NCBI RefSeq assembly: GCF_009908165.1
Contig: NZ_JAAAUC010000003.1
Coordinates: 352,963-416,962 of the forward strand
DNA: 64,000 nucleotides
Origin: Frigidibacter albus
Lineage (GTDB): Bacteria; Pseudomonadota; Alphaproteobacteria; Rhodobacterales; Rhodobacteraceae
Reading direction: 5' to 3'
Below, piece by piece: positions 26,480-36,074 of this stretch; the stretch's first letter is position 1, and every line of letters starts with the position of its first letter. The position numbers were made by a program, and so were the translations under genes. The notes below the pieces were generated by a model that made no database searches, had not been told where the DNA came from, and was given only the letters and a program-made list of their open reading frames with translations.

Positions 26480-27385
26480 ATTTCGACGATCTTTGAGTTC
26501 CTTCAGGACAAAGGCCCTTCGCTCTTACTGAGTCTGATGGAGGGGCTAGTTATGTCGGCGGTGCTGGCGCTGACCGCCGTCGGCCTCGCGCTGGTCTTCG
26601 GCGTGATGCGCGTGGTGAACGTCGCGCATGGCGAGTTCTTCATGCTCGGCGCCGTCGCCGCCTGGTTCGTGACCACCTGGATACCCGGCCCGCCGGCGGT
26701 GGGCTTCATCGCCGCGCTGGTGCTGTGCCCGCTGCTGGTGGCAAGCGTCGCCGCGCTGGCCGATACGCTGGTGCTGAAACGGCTGAACTACGACCCCGAC
26801 GCCACCATCGTCGCCACCATCGGCCTGCTGTATATCCTGCAACAGGCGGCGCTGAGCCTTTATGGCCCCGATGCCCGCCCGGTGGAGGCACCCTTCACCC
26901 TGCGGGTGCAATTCCCGTGGTTCGGCTATTCGGGGTACAAGCTGGCGGTGATCGCTGCGGCGGCTGTGATCTTGGCGGGGGTCTGGCTGCTGCTGGCCCG
27001 AACGAAGATCGGCCTCGTGATGCGCGCCACCCAGATCGACCGGGAAACCGCCCGCGCCTTCGGCATCAATGTCGACCGGGTCTATGCCGGGGTCTTCGCG
27101 CTTGGCGCGGGGCTGGCGGCGGTGGCGGCGGTGCTGATCGTGCCGATCCAGCAGGCGCATTACCTGATGGGGCATGATCCGCTGCTGCTGTCCTTCATCG
27201 TGGTGATCATCGGCGGCCTTGGCTCCTTGCGCGGCACGCTGGTCGCGGCGCTGCTGATCGGGCTGTCGGATGGGGTGATCTCGGTCTTCTTCTCGCCGAC
27301 GCTGGCCAAGATCCTTGCCACGCTGTTCGTTGCGCTGGTGCTGGTGTTCCGCCCGCAGGGCCTGATGGGAAGGCGCGCGGCATGA
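26480..27385 (+). CDS. LivH-type ABC permease, possibly starting at a rare ATT codon
   Basis: Inner-membrane permease with about 8 helices and the motif VRVVNVAHGEFFMLGAV seen in LivH proteins as MRVVNVAHGEFFMLGAV. The conserved reading begins upstream of any ATG: the in-frame codons from 26480 read (I/M)STIFEFLQDKGPSLLLSL before MEGLVMSAVLAL. CGGAGG at 26466-26471 stands 8 bases before ATT 26480. Alternatives are ATG 26537 (no ribosome site) and ATG 26552 (GGAGG 7 bases before, but it removes the start of helix 1). The 3' end overlaps the next gene by ATGA. Confidence 0.85.
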   Translation: MSTIFEFLQDKGPSLLLSLMEGLVMSAVLALTAVGLALVFGVMRVVNVAHGEFFMLGAVAAWFVTTWIPGPPAVGFIAALVLCPLLVASVAALADTLVLKRLNYDPDATIVATIGLLYILQQAALSLYGPDARPVEAPFTLRVQFPWFGYSGYKLAVIAAAAVILAGVWLLLARTKIGLVMRATQIDRETARAFGINVDRVYAGVFALGAGLAAVAAVLIVPIQQAHYLMGHDPLLLSFIVVIIGGLGSLRGTLVAALLIGLSDGVISVFFSPTLAKILATLFVALVLVFRPQGLMGRRAA

Positions 27386-28329
27386 CCGGCACCGCGACAA
27401 AGGTCTGGGCCCTGCATCTGGGGGTGCTGGCGGCGCTGCTGGCGGCGCAGTTCGTGCTGCCCGCCTATCACGCCGGCAACCTTGCCCGGATCATGGTGCT
27501 GGCGGTCTATGCGATGGGGTTCAACATCGCCTTCGGCTACACCGGCCTCCTCAGCCTCGGCCACGCGCTGTTCTTCGGGGCGGGGCTCTACGGCATGGGG
27601 ATGCTGGTGGCGCTGGCCGGCTGGGGCGCGGGCGCGGCGCTGGTCGCGGGCATCGCCGCGGGCGGGGCGATGGCGCTGGCCGTGGGCCTGCTGGCGCTGC
27701 GCACCGCGGGCGTGTCCTTCATGATCGTCACGCTGATGTTCGCCCAGGCCGGCTACCTGACCATCCTCTACTACACCCCCTACACCCGCGGCGAGGAAGG
27801 CATCGTCATCGACCGCGCCGCGCGGGTGCTGCTGGGGTTCGACCTGTCGCAAGACATCATCCGCTACTTCGCCGCCTTCGCCCTGTTCGCTGCCGCGCTG
27901 CTGGTCAAGCTGGCGCTGGTCCGCTCTCCCTTCGGCCGCGTCATGGTGGCGATGCGCGAGAATGAGGAACGCAGCCGGATGCTGGGCTACGATCCCTTCC
28001 GCATCAAGCTGGCGGCACTGGTGGTGTCGGGCATCTATGCCGGGGCTGCCGGGGCGGCCTATGGCTTGCTGTTCGGCTATGTCGGGGCCAGCTTCGCCTC
28101 GATCCAGTATTCGATCCTGCCGCTGCTGTATGTGCTCCTCGGCGGGGCGGGCACCGTGCTGGGGCCGTTCCTCGGCGCGGTGCTGATGTTCTACCTGATC
28201 GACCTCGCCAGCGGCATCACCACCGCGCATCTGCTGGTGGTGGGCGTTGCGCTGCTGGTGCTGGTGCTGTTCGCGCCCAAGGGCATCCTGGGCGCGCTGC
28301 GGGACAGGGGGCTGAAATGGCTGCCGTAG
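27382..28329 (+). CDS. LivM-type ABC permease
   Basis: 315 residues with about 9 hydrophobic helices. The N-terminal YAMGFNIAFGYTGLLSLGHALFFG and the EAA-like loop MRENEERSRMLGYDPFRIKLAALVVSG identify the LivM branch. It pairs with the LivH-type protein before it. Start and end overlap neighbours (ATGA before; 13 bases with the ATPase gene after), so the module is tightly coupled. Confidence 0.93.
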   Translation: MTGTATKVWALHLGVLAALLAAQFVLPAYHAGNLARIMVLAVYAMGFNIAFGYTGLLSLGHALFFGAGLYGMGMLVALAGWGAGAALVAGIAAGGAMALAVGLLALRTAGVSFMIVTLMFAQAGYLTILYYTPYTRGEEGIVIDRAARVLLGFDLSQDIIRYFAAFALFAAALLVKLALVRSPFGRVMVAMRENEERSRMLGYDPFRIKLAALVVSGIYAGAAGAAYGLLFGYVGASFASIQYSILPLLYVLLGGAGTVLGPFLGAVLMFYLIDLASGITTAHLLVVGVALLVLVLFAPKGILGALRDRGLKWLP

Positions 28330-29027
28330 CCTTGCTGGAAGCCCGCGCCCTGACCCGCCATTTTGGCGGCCTCCGCGCCGTCGATGGGGTGGATTTCGAT
28401 CTGGCGCAGGGAGAGATTCACGCCCTGATCGGCCCCAATGGCGCCGGCAAGACCACCTTCGTCAGCCTGCTTTGCGGCCGGGTGCCGGTGCAGTCGGGCA
28501 GCATCCGCTTTGCCGGGCAGGACATCACGAAGATGCCGGCTCACCAGCGCGTCCGTGCCGGCATCGCCTATACCTTCCAGATCACCGCGATCTATGCCCG
28601 GCTGACCGTGCTCGACAACATCGCGCTCGCCGTCCAGTCGCGGGGGGCGGGCAATCTTGCGGCCGAGTCCATGGCCGCACTCGACCGCGTCGGCCTCGCC
28701 AGCCGCGCCGACATGCTGGCGGGAGAGCTGTCCTATGGTCATCAGCGCCTGCTGGAGGTGGCTATGGGCCTCGCCCTGCGCCCGCGCCTCTTGATCCTCG
28801 ACGAGCCGACACAGGGCCTTGCGAACTCCGAGATCGACGCCTTCAAGGATCTGGTGCGCGGCGTGGTGCCGGAGATGACCGTGCTGCTGATCGAGCACAA
28901 CATGGATGTGGTGATGGACCTTGCGCAGCGGATCACCGTGCTGAACTTCGGGCAGGTGCTGGCGACCGGCACGCCGGACGAGATCCGCGCCAACCCGGCG
29001 GTGCAAACCGCCTATCTGGGGGGCTGA
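28317..29027 (+). CDS. LivG-type ABC transporter ATP-binding protein
   Basis: 236 residues, one of two ATPases of the transporter. Walker A is GPNGAGKTTF, the signature lies in LSYGHQRLLEVAMGLALRPR, Walker B is LLILDEPTQGL, and the switch His is in LIEHNMDVVMDLA. The RVRAGIAYTFQITAIYARLTVLDN segment is typical for the LivG branch. It overlaps livM by 13 bases and abuts livF. Confidence 0.93.
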   Translation: MAAVALLEARALTRHFGGLRAVDGVDFDLAQGEIHALIGPNGAGKTTFVSLLCGRVPVQSGSIRFAGQDITKMPAHQRVRAGIAYTFQITAIYARLTVLDNIALAVQSRGAGNLAAESMAALDRVGLASRADMLAGELSYGHQRLLEVAMGLALRPRLLILDEPTQGLANSEIDAFKDLVRGVVPEMTVLLIEHNMDVVMDLAQRITVLNFGQVLATGTPDEIRANPAVQTAYLGG

Positions 29028-29723
29028 ATGCTGAAGGTGCGCGAACTCGAGGCCGGCTACGGCGCGGTGACGGTGCTGCGGGGGCTGACCCTGCAGGCAG
29101 CGCCGGGCGAGGTGCTCTGCGTCATGGGCCGCAACGGCGCCGGAAAATCCACGCTGATGAAGGCGATCATGGGGCTGGTGCCCGCCAATGCCGGTGAGAT
29201 CACGCTGGACGGCACACGCGTCAGCGGCCTGCCCGCGCATGAGGTGCCGCGGCTGGGGATCGGCTATGTCCCGCAGGGCCGCCGCCTGTTTGGCGATCTG
29301 ACGGTGGCCGAGAATATCGAGATCGGGCTGATGACCCGCCGTCACGGTCCCGCCACGCGGGACCGGGTGCTCGACCTGTTCCCACGCCTCCGCGAACGAA
29401 TGGGCCAGGTCTCGCGCACCCTGTCGGGCGGCGAGCAGCAGATGCTCGCCATCGCCCGGGCGCTGTGCATCGAGCCCAAGGTGCTGCTGCTGGACGAGCC
29501 CACCGAGGGGCTGCAACCCTCGATGATCGCGCTGATCCGCGAGACGGTGGTGGCACTGAAGGCCACGGGCGTGGCAACGGTGCTGGTGGAACAGCGCGTC
29601 GATGCGGTGCTGTCGGTGGCGGACCGTGTGGCCTTCGTCGATCATGGCCGCGTCGCCGAGGTGGTTCCGGCGGCGGGGATGACGCATAATTCGCCCGAAT
29701 TCCTGAAATACGTGGGGATCTGA
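29028..29723 (+). CDS. LivF-type ABC transporter ATP-binding protein
   Basis: 231 residues, second ATPase. Walker A is GRNGAGKSTL, the signature is LSGGEQQMLAIARAL, Walker B is VLLLDEPTEGLQPS; the PRLGIGYVPQGRRLFGDLTV segment is a LivF hallmark. It begins directly after livG and ends 2 bases before the hydantoinase A gene, which links transport with catabolism. Confidence 0.94.
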   Translation: MLKVRELEAGYGAVTVLRGLTLQAAPGEVLCVMGRNGAGKSTLMKAIMGLVPANAGEITLDGTRVSGLPAHEVPRLGIGYVPQGRRLFGDLTVAENIEIGLMTRRHGPATRDRVLDLFPRLRERMGQVSRTLSGGEQQMLAIARALCIEPKVLLLDEPTEGLQPSMIALIRETVVALKATGVATVLVEQRVDAVLSVADRVAFVDHGRVAEVVPAAGMTHNSPEFLKYVGI

Positions 29724-29725
29724 GC

Positions 29726-31771
29726 ATGGAGATGGATCCCCCCCGCGGCCTCGTCGCCGGTGTCGATGTCGGCGGCACCTTCACCGACCTCGTGATCTTC
29801 GATCCGGCCACCGGCACCGTGCGCCTGGCCAAAGTGCCGACCACGCTGGACAATCAGGCCTTCGGCGTGCTGGCGGCCTTTGCGGCAGCGGATCAGGATC
29901 TGGGGGGGCTGGACCTGATCGTGCATGGCACCACCACCACCACCAATGCCGTGCTGGAACGCAAGCTGGCCCGCACCGGCATCGTGACCACGCAGGGCTT
30001 CCGCGACGTGCTGGAGCTTGGCCGCCGCACCCGCCCGCAGCCCTATGGCATGACCGGCCGCTTCGTGCCGATCATCCCGCGCGACCTGCGGGCCGAGGTG
30101 CCGGAGCGGATGGACGCGCGCGGCCGGGTGCTGACGCCGCTGGACGAGCCCGCCCTGCGCGCCGCGCTCGCCGACCTGCTGGCCAAGGGCTGCGAGGCGC
30201 TGGTGATCCACTTCCTGCACTCCTACGCCAACCCCGCCCATGAACTGCGGGCAGCGGAGATTGCGGCAGAGGTCTGGCCCAACACCCACATCACCATCGG
30301 CCACCGCCTGCTGTCGGAAAGCCGCGAATACGAGCGCGGGGTCACGGCCGCCGTCAACGCCGCGGTGCAGCCGCTGCTGGAACGCTACATCGCCCGGCTG
30401 CAACACGAACTGCAGGCCCGCGGCTATGCGCGCGAGCTGCTGGTGATGAACGGCAACGGCGGCATGGTCTCATCGCGGCTGGTGGCGCGCGAGGCGGTGA
30501 AGACGGTGATGTCCGGCCCCGCCTCGGGCGTGATGGCCGCGGTCTATACCGGGCGGCGGGCGGGGATGCCCAACCTTGTCACCTATGACATGGGCGGCAC
30601 CTCAACCGATGTGGCGCTGATCCGCGGCGGCCGCGCCCCAGTGTCGAACGAGATCGAGATCGAATATGCGATGCCGATCCATGTGCCGATGGTCGATGTG
30701 CGCACCGTCGGGGCCGGGGGCGGCTCGCTGGCCCGGGTCGATGCGGCGGGGATGCTGCGCGTCGGCCCCGAAAGCGCCGGCAGCACCCCGGGGCCGATCT
30801 GCTATGGCCGTGGTGGCACCCAGGTCACCATCTCCGACGCCAACCTGCTGCTGGGGCGGCTGCCGCCCGAGCGGTTTGGCGGAGAACTGCGCGCGACGGT
30901 GCGCGAGGCTTTCGCGGCCCAGATCGGCGCGCCGCTTGGCCTGACGCCAGAGGCGGCGGCGATGGCTGTGCTGCGGCTCGGCAACACGCACATGGCCGGC
31001 GCGATCCGCATGGTCTCGATCTCGATGGGCGCCGACCCGCGGGACTTCGCGCTCTTTGCCTTCGGCGGCGCCGGCCCGCTCCACGCCGCCGCGCTGGCGC
31101 GGGAACTGGCGATCCCGCAGGTGCTGGTGCCCGCCCGCCCCGGCATCACCAACGCGCTTGGCTGCGTGGTGGCCGACCTGCGCCATGATTTCGTGCGCAC
31201 CCTCAACCGCCCGCTGGACAGTGCCGACATGGCCGCCGTCCACGCCATCTTCGCCGCGCAAGAGGCCGAGGGCCGCGCCCTGATCGGCGCCGAGCGCATC
31301 GCCCTGACAGGCATCACCGCCGAATTCAGCGTCGACATGCAGTTCGTCGGCCAGACCCATCTGCTGCGCGTGCCCTTGCCGAATGGCCAGCCCACCCGCG
31401 CCGAGCTTCAGGCCGCCTTCGAGCGCGCCTATCACGCCCGCTTCCGCGTCGATCTCGACAGCATCCCCGCCAACCTCGTGAACCTCAACACCTCCGTGAT
31501 CGGCGCCCGCCCCGAGATCGACCTTGCCGCGCTGATCGACCCTGCAGGCCGCCGCGCGACCCTGGCCGAGGCGCAGACCGGCACCCGCCCGGTGTGGTTC
31601 GACGACTGGACCGACACCCCGGTCTACTGGCGCGACCACCTGCCGGTGGACCTGAACCTGACCGGCCCTGCGATCATCGAGCAGATGGACACGACACTGG
31701 TACTGGACCCGGGCGACCATGCGAGGATGGACACGGACGGCAACCTGATCGTCACGGTAGGAGGCGCCTGA
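29726..31771 (+). CDS. hyuA: Hydantoinase/oxoprolinase family protein, HyuA-type subunit
   Basis: 681 residues with the ASKHA-type ATP-binding start GVDVGGTFTDLVIFD, the HGTTTTTNAVLERK motif, YDMGGTSTDVALIRGG and FGGAGPLHAAALA. Together with the HyuB-type protein downstream it should form an ATP-dependent enzyme of the 5-oxoprolinase/N-methylhydantoinase/acetophenone-carboxylase class, opening a lactam or imide ring or carboxylating a ketone. In this operon opening of a lactam formed from a hydroxylated and reduced ring is the likely use. Confidence 0.92.
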   Translation: MEMDPPRGLVAGVDVGGTFTDLVIFDPATGTVRLAKVPTTLDNQAFGVLAAFAAADQDLGGLDLIVHGTTTTTNAVLERKLARTGIVTTQGFRDVLELGRRTRPQPYGMTGRFVPIIPRDLRAEVPERMDARGRVLTPLDEPALRAALADLLAKGCEALVIHFLHSYANPAHELRAAEIAAEVWPNTHITIGHRLLSESREYERGVTAAVNAAVQPLLERYIARLQHELQARGYARELLVMNGNGGMVSSRLVAREAVKTVMSGPASGVMAAVYTGRRAGMPNLVTYDMGGTSTDVALIRGGRAPVSNEIEIEYAMPIHVPMVDVRTVGAGGGSLARVDAAGMLRVGPESAGSTPGPICYGRGGTQVTISDANLLLGRLPPERFGGELRATVREAFAAQIGAPLGLTPEAAAMAVLRLGNTHMAGAIRMVSISMGADPRDFALFAFGGAGPLHAAALARELAIPQVLVPARPGITNALGCVVADLRHDFVRTLNRPLDSADMAAVHAIFAAQEAEGRALIGAERIALTGITAEFSVDMQFVGQTHLLRVPLPNGQPTRAELQAAFERAYHARFRVDLDSIPANLVNLNTSVIGARPEIDLAALIDPAGRRATLAEAQTGTRPVWFDDWTDTPVYWRDHLPVDLNLTGPAIIEQMDTTLVLDPGDHARMDTDGNLIVTVGGA

Positions 31772-31810
31772 CATGCCCAGTTTGCCTTTTCCAAATATCC
31801 TCGGGGGGCT

Positions 31811-31833
31811 CCGGGGGGCAGACGGCCCCCCGG
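31811..31833. repeat. GC hairpin between hyuA and hyuB
   Basis: A perfect 9-base-pair stem, CCGGGGGGC (31811-31819) and GCCCCCCGG (31825-31833), with a 5-base loop, in the only sizeable gap inside the hyu pair. The flanking AAATATCCTCGGGGGG looks like a dispersed palindromic element. It may cut transcription or protect mRNA ends so that HyuA and HyuB levels differ. Confidence 0.6.
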
Positions 31834-31858
31834 CTTCGCTGGCGAGGGACGCAACACG

Positions 31859-33559
31859 ATGACCCTCGACCCCGTCACCCTCGCCGTCATCCAGGCGGGC
31901 CTGCAGCAGGTCTGCGACGAGATGGACCTCAGCTTCTCCAGGGCCGCCTTCTCGCCGGTGATCGCCGAAGCCGATGACCGCTCCGACGGGATCTATGACG
32001 CCAGCGACGGCGCGCTGATCGCGCAGGGCGCGCGCGGGCTGCCGGTCTTCGTCGGCACCATGCAATTCTCCACCCGCCACCTGATCGCCCGCATCGCCAG
32101 CGGCGAGACGCTGCCGCCGGAGCCCGGCGACATCTACATCGTCAACGATCCCTATCTCGGCGGCACCCACCTGATGGATGTGCGCTTCGCCATGCCCTTC
32201 TACAGGGGCGGCGAGATCTTCTGCTGGCTGTCCAATACCGGCCACTGGCCCGATACGGGGGGCGCGGTGCCCGGCGGCTTCAGCGCCAGCGCCACCAGTG
32301 CGGAACAGGAAGGGCTGCGCCTGCCGCCGGTCAAGCTGTTCAAGCGCGGCGTGATGGACCCCGAGCTGTGGCAGGTGATCTGCTCCAACATCCGTGTCTC
32401 GGGCCAGCGCATCGGCGATGTGAAGGCGCAGGCCTCGGCGCTGCTGGTCGGGGCCGAGCGACTGACGGCGATCCTGGACCGTTACGGGGATGCCGATGTC
32501 CGCGAGGCGATTGCCCGGGTCCGCACCCTCGCCGCGCGGCAGATGCGCGCCAGCATCGCCCAGATCCCCCAGGGCCGCCTGACCGCCACCGCCTTCATCG
32601 ACAGCGACGGTGTGGTGAACGAACCCCTGACCATCGCGCTGGCCGTCACCCGCAGCGGCGCGCCCGGTGCCGAAATCCTGACCTTCGACTTCACCGGATC
32701 GTCGCTGCCCTGCGCCGGGCCGATGAACTCGGTCCGCGCCACCACGCTGTCCTCGGTCTACCTCGCCCTGCGCCACATCTTCCCCGATGTGCCGATGTCG
32801 GCGGGGGCGTTCGAGCCGCTGGAGGTTACCGGCATCGAAGGCACCTTCCTCGATGCCCATTACCCCCGTCCGGTCTCGGGCTGTGCGGCAGAGGTCAGCC
32901 AGCGCATCGCCGAGGCGGTGTTCGCGGCGCTGGTGCAGGGGATCCCGGAGCTTGTCACCGCCGCCCCCGCCGGCACCTCGGGCAATTTCGGCCTCGGCGG
33001 GCACGACCCGGACAAGGGCCGCGACTATGTGATGTACCAGATCTCGGGCGGCGGCTATGGCGGCAATGCCGGGCATGACGGGCTGGCCAATGGCTGCTCC
33101 ACCATCGGCATCTCCAAGGCCCCGCCGGTGGAGATCATGGAGCAGACCTACCCGGTGCTCTACCGCCGCTATGCGCTGCATGACGGCTCTGGCGGCGCGG
33201 GTCAGCATCGCGGCGGCTTCGGCCTCGACTATGAAATCGAACTCCTGCGCGGCGAGGCGCGGGCCAGCTTCGTGATGGACCACGGCCGCACCGGCCCGCA
33301 GGGCGCGCTTGGCGGGCAGGACGGCGCGGTGAACCGGGTGGAGGTGATCCGTGGCGGCGTGGTGACGGTGCCCGAACACCTGTCCAAGGCGCAGGACATT
33401 CCCTTGCGCCCCGGCGACCGGGTGCGGGTGCGCACCCCCGGGGGCGGCGGCTATGGCGATCCGGCGCTGCGCGATCCCGCGGCGGTGGACGAGGATGTGC
33501 GCCTTGGCCGCTACACCGCCGATCAGGCCCGCGCGCTGTTTCCGGGCTGGAGGGGCTGA
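31859..33559 (+). CDS. hyuB: Hydantoinase/oxoprolinase family protein, HyuB-type subunit
   Basis: 566 residues. Family signatures are AEADDRSDGIYDASDGALIAQG, GDIYIVNDPYLGGTHLMDVR, LSNTGHWPDTGGAVPGGFS and the C-terminal GDRVRVRTPGGGGYGDPALRDP. It supplies the second half of the ATP-dependent ring-opening enzyme. It ends in a TGATG junction with the CoA transferase gene. Specificity within oxoprolinase, hydantoinase or acetone/acetophenone carboxylase groups cannot be set from sequence alone. Confidence 0.92.
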   Translation: MTLDPVTLAVIQAGLQQVCDEMDLSFSRAAFSPVIAEADDRSDGIYDASDGALIAQGARGLPVFVGTMQFSTRHLIARIASGETLPPEPGDIYIVNDPYLGGTHLMDVRFAMPFYRGGEIFCWLSNTGHWPDTGGAVPGGFSASATSAEQEGLRLPPVKLFKRGVMDPELWQVICSNIRVSGQRIGDVKAQASALLVGAERLTAILDRYGDADVREAIARVRTLAARQMRASIAQIPQGRLTATAFIDSDGVVNEPLTIALAVTRSGAPGAEILTFDFTGSSLPCAGPMNSVRATTLSSVYLALRHIFPDVPMSAGAFEPLEVTGIEGTFLDAHYPRPVSGCAAEVSQRIAEAVFAALVQGIPELVTAAPAGTSGNFGLGGHDPDKGRDYVMYQISGGGYGGNAGHDGLANGCSTIGISKAPPVEIMEQTYPVLYRRYALHDGSGGAGQHRGGFGLDYEIELLRGEARASFVMDHGRTGPQGALGGQDGAVNRVEVIRGGVVTVPEHLSKAQDIPLRPGDRVRVRTPGGGGYGDPALRDPAAVDEDVRLGRYTADQARALFPGWRG

Positions 33560-34638
33560 TGCTGGAAGGTCTCCGCGTCATCGAGTTCGAGGGGCTGGGG
33601 CCGGGCCCCTTCGCTGCGATGCTGCTGGCCGATCTGGGGGCCGAAGTCATCACCATCCACCGCCCCGGCCCGGATGCGCCGGGGCTGCTGGACCGCGGCA
33701 AACGCTCGATCGTGCTCGACCTCAAGGCACCGGGCGATCTGGCCATTGCCCATGCGCTCGTCACCTCGGCCGAGGCGCTGATCGAGGGGCTGCGGCCGGG
33801 GGTGATGGAACGGCTGGGGCTGGGGCCGGAGGACTGCCACGCGCTGAACCCGGGCCTAGTTTACGGCCGGATGACCGGCTGGGGCCAGACCGGCCCGCTG
33901 GCCCCGGTGGCGGGGCATGACCTCAATTACCTCGCCCGATCCGGCGCGCTGTGGTTTGCGGGGCTGCCGGGGGATGCGCCGGTGACGCCGCCGACGCTGG
34001 TGGGCGATATCGGCGGCGGGGCGATGTATCTGGCGGTGGGGCTGCTTGCCGGGGTGATGCGGGCGCGAGGCACGGGGCAGGGCACCACGGTCGACGCCGC
34101 CATCGTCGACGGCTCGGCCCATATGCTGGCGCTGCTGCTGTCGCTGCGCCCGCCCGGCGCGCAGGGTTTTGCCCGCGGCGCCAGCCTGCTGGACGGGCCG
34201 CACTGGTCGCGCAGCTACCCTACCGCCGACGGCGGCCACGTCGCGGTGCAGGCGCTGGAGCCGAAATTCTACGCGCTGCTGCTGGAGGGGCTGGGGCTGG
34301 CGGGCGACTCCGCGATGGAAGCGCAGCACGACCCCGCGCAATGGCCGGCCCAGACCGCCCGGCTGGCGGCGATCTTCGCTGCCCATCCCCGCGCCCATTG
34401 GCAAACGCTCTTCGGCGCCAACGATGCCTGCGTCGCTCCGGTGCTCTCGCCCGATGAAGCCGCCGCTGATCCGCATATGGCCGCGCGCGGCACCTGGCAA
34501 CAGCGCGACGGCCAGCCGGAACCCGCCCCCGCCCCCCGCTTCGACGGCCAGCGCGCGGCCATCGCGCCGCGCCCCGCGCGGGGAAAGCACCGCGACGAGA
34601 TCCTGACAGACCTGCGCCAGCGCGGGCTGCTGCCCTGA
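33559..34638 (+). CDS. CaiB/BaiF family CoA transferase or acyl-CoA racemase
   Basis: 359 residues of the class III CoA transferase fold: RVIEFEGLGPGPFAAMLLADLGAEVITI at the start, LDRGKRSIVLDLK, and the catalytic Asp in GHDLNYLARSG. The last motif is closest to alpha-methylacyl-CoA racemases. It could activate the acid made by ring opening or isomerise a branched acyl-CoA. It is joined to hyuB by TGATG, then 49 bases separate it from the deacetylase gene. Confidence 0.9.
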   Translation: MLEGLRVIEFEGLGPGPFAAMLLADLGAEVITIHRPGPDAPGLLDRGKRSIVLDLKAPGDLAIAHALVTSAEALIEGLRPGVMERLGLGPEDCHALNPGLVYGRMTGWGQTGPLAPVAGHDLNYLARSGALWFAGLPGDAPVTPPTLVGDIGGGAMYLAVGLLAGVMRARGTGQGTTVDAAIVDGSAHMLALLLSLRPPGAQGFARGASLLDGPHWSRSYPTADGGHVAVQALEPKFYALLLEGLGLAGDSAMEAQHDPAQWPAQTARLAAIFAAHPRAHWQTLFGANDACVAPVLSPDEAAADPHMAARGTWQQRDGQPEPAPAPRFDGQRAAIAPRPARGKHRDEILTDLRQRGLLP

Positions 34639-34687
34639 TACAACCCTTCCCGCCCTGCGAGCGGCACGATCACAGGAGAGACCGACC

Positions 34688-35719
<1,032 letters not shown>

Positions 35720-35741
35720 TTGCCGGTCACCTCGCGTCCGC

Positions 35742-35773
35742 AAGCGGCGCTTTGTGAGGGCAAAGCGTCGCTT
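35742..35773 (+). terminator. Long hairpin after the catabolic operon
   Basis: AAGCGGCGCTTTG (35742-35754) pairs with CAAAGCGTCGCTT (35761-35773) over 13 base pairs, including one G-U, with a 6-base loop. It lies 23 bases past the last stop codon and before the gcv promoter. No U tract follows, so it may act as a weak terminator or an RNA-stabilising end. Confidence 0.6.
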
Positions 35774-35786
35774 CCCAGCATTTCAC

Positions 35787-35814
35787 TTGCCAGAACCTCG
35801 GGCGGTCTTGTATC
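35787..35814 (+). promoter_or_regulatory. Probable gcv promoter
   Basis: TTGCCA (35787-35792), 16 bases, then TGTATC (35809-35814); the expected start near 35820 is just before the first riboswitch aptamer. Confidence 0.45.
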
Positions 35815-35823
35815 CGGGAAGGG

Positions 35824-36038
35824 TCAGGATCGGGAGAATCCGGGGCACCCCGCAAGGGGCACTCCGGTGCCGAAGGAGCAACCGCCCCGGTAAACTCTCA
35901 GGCGCAAGGGACCGTTCTGGCACAAGGACTCTGGAGAGTGGCGCGAGGGCAACCCCGCGCCCGCCGAAGGGATAACGATCTCAGGCGCAAGGACAGAGGG
36001 GGCATCGGAACGACGGGAGGATTCCGTCGGGCGATGCC
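35824..36038 (+). promoter_or_regulatory. Tandem glycine riboswitch with nested hairpin platform
   Basis: Two glycine aptamers in series. The first has CGGGAGA, a GC-rich P3 stem, CCGAAGGAGCAA and AAACTCTCAGGCGCAAGGGACCG (about 35829-35912). The second has CTCTGGAGAG, GCCGAAGGGATAA and ATCTCAGGCGCAAGGACAGAG (about 35929-35999). They are followed by a nested hairpin: GGCATCG (36001-36007) with CGATGCC (36032-36038) outside and CGACGG (36011-36016) with CCGTCG (36024-36029) inside. Glycine binding should switch on gcvTHP. The hairpin lacks a U tract, so control may be at translation or by Rho. Confidence 0.95.
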
Positions 36039-36074
36039 AGGGCGTTTCCCCGGCCAAAGGCAAGGAGGGCGGCA

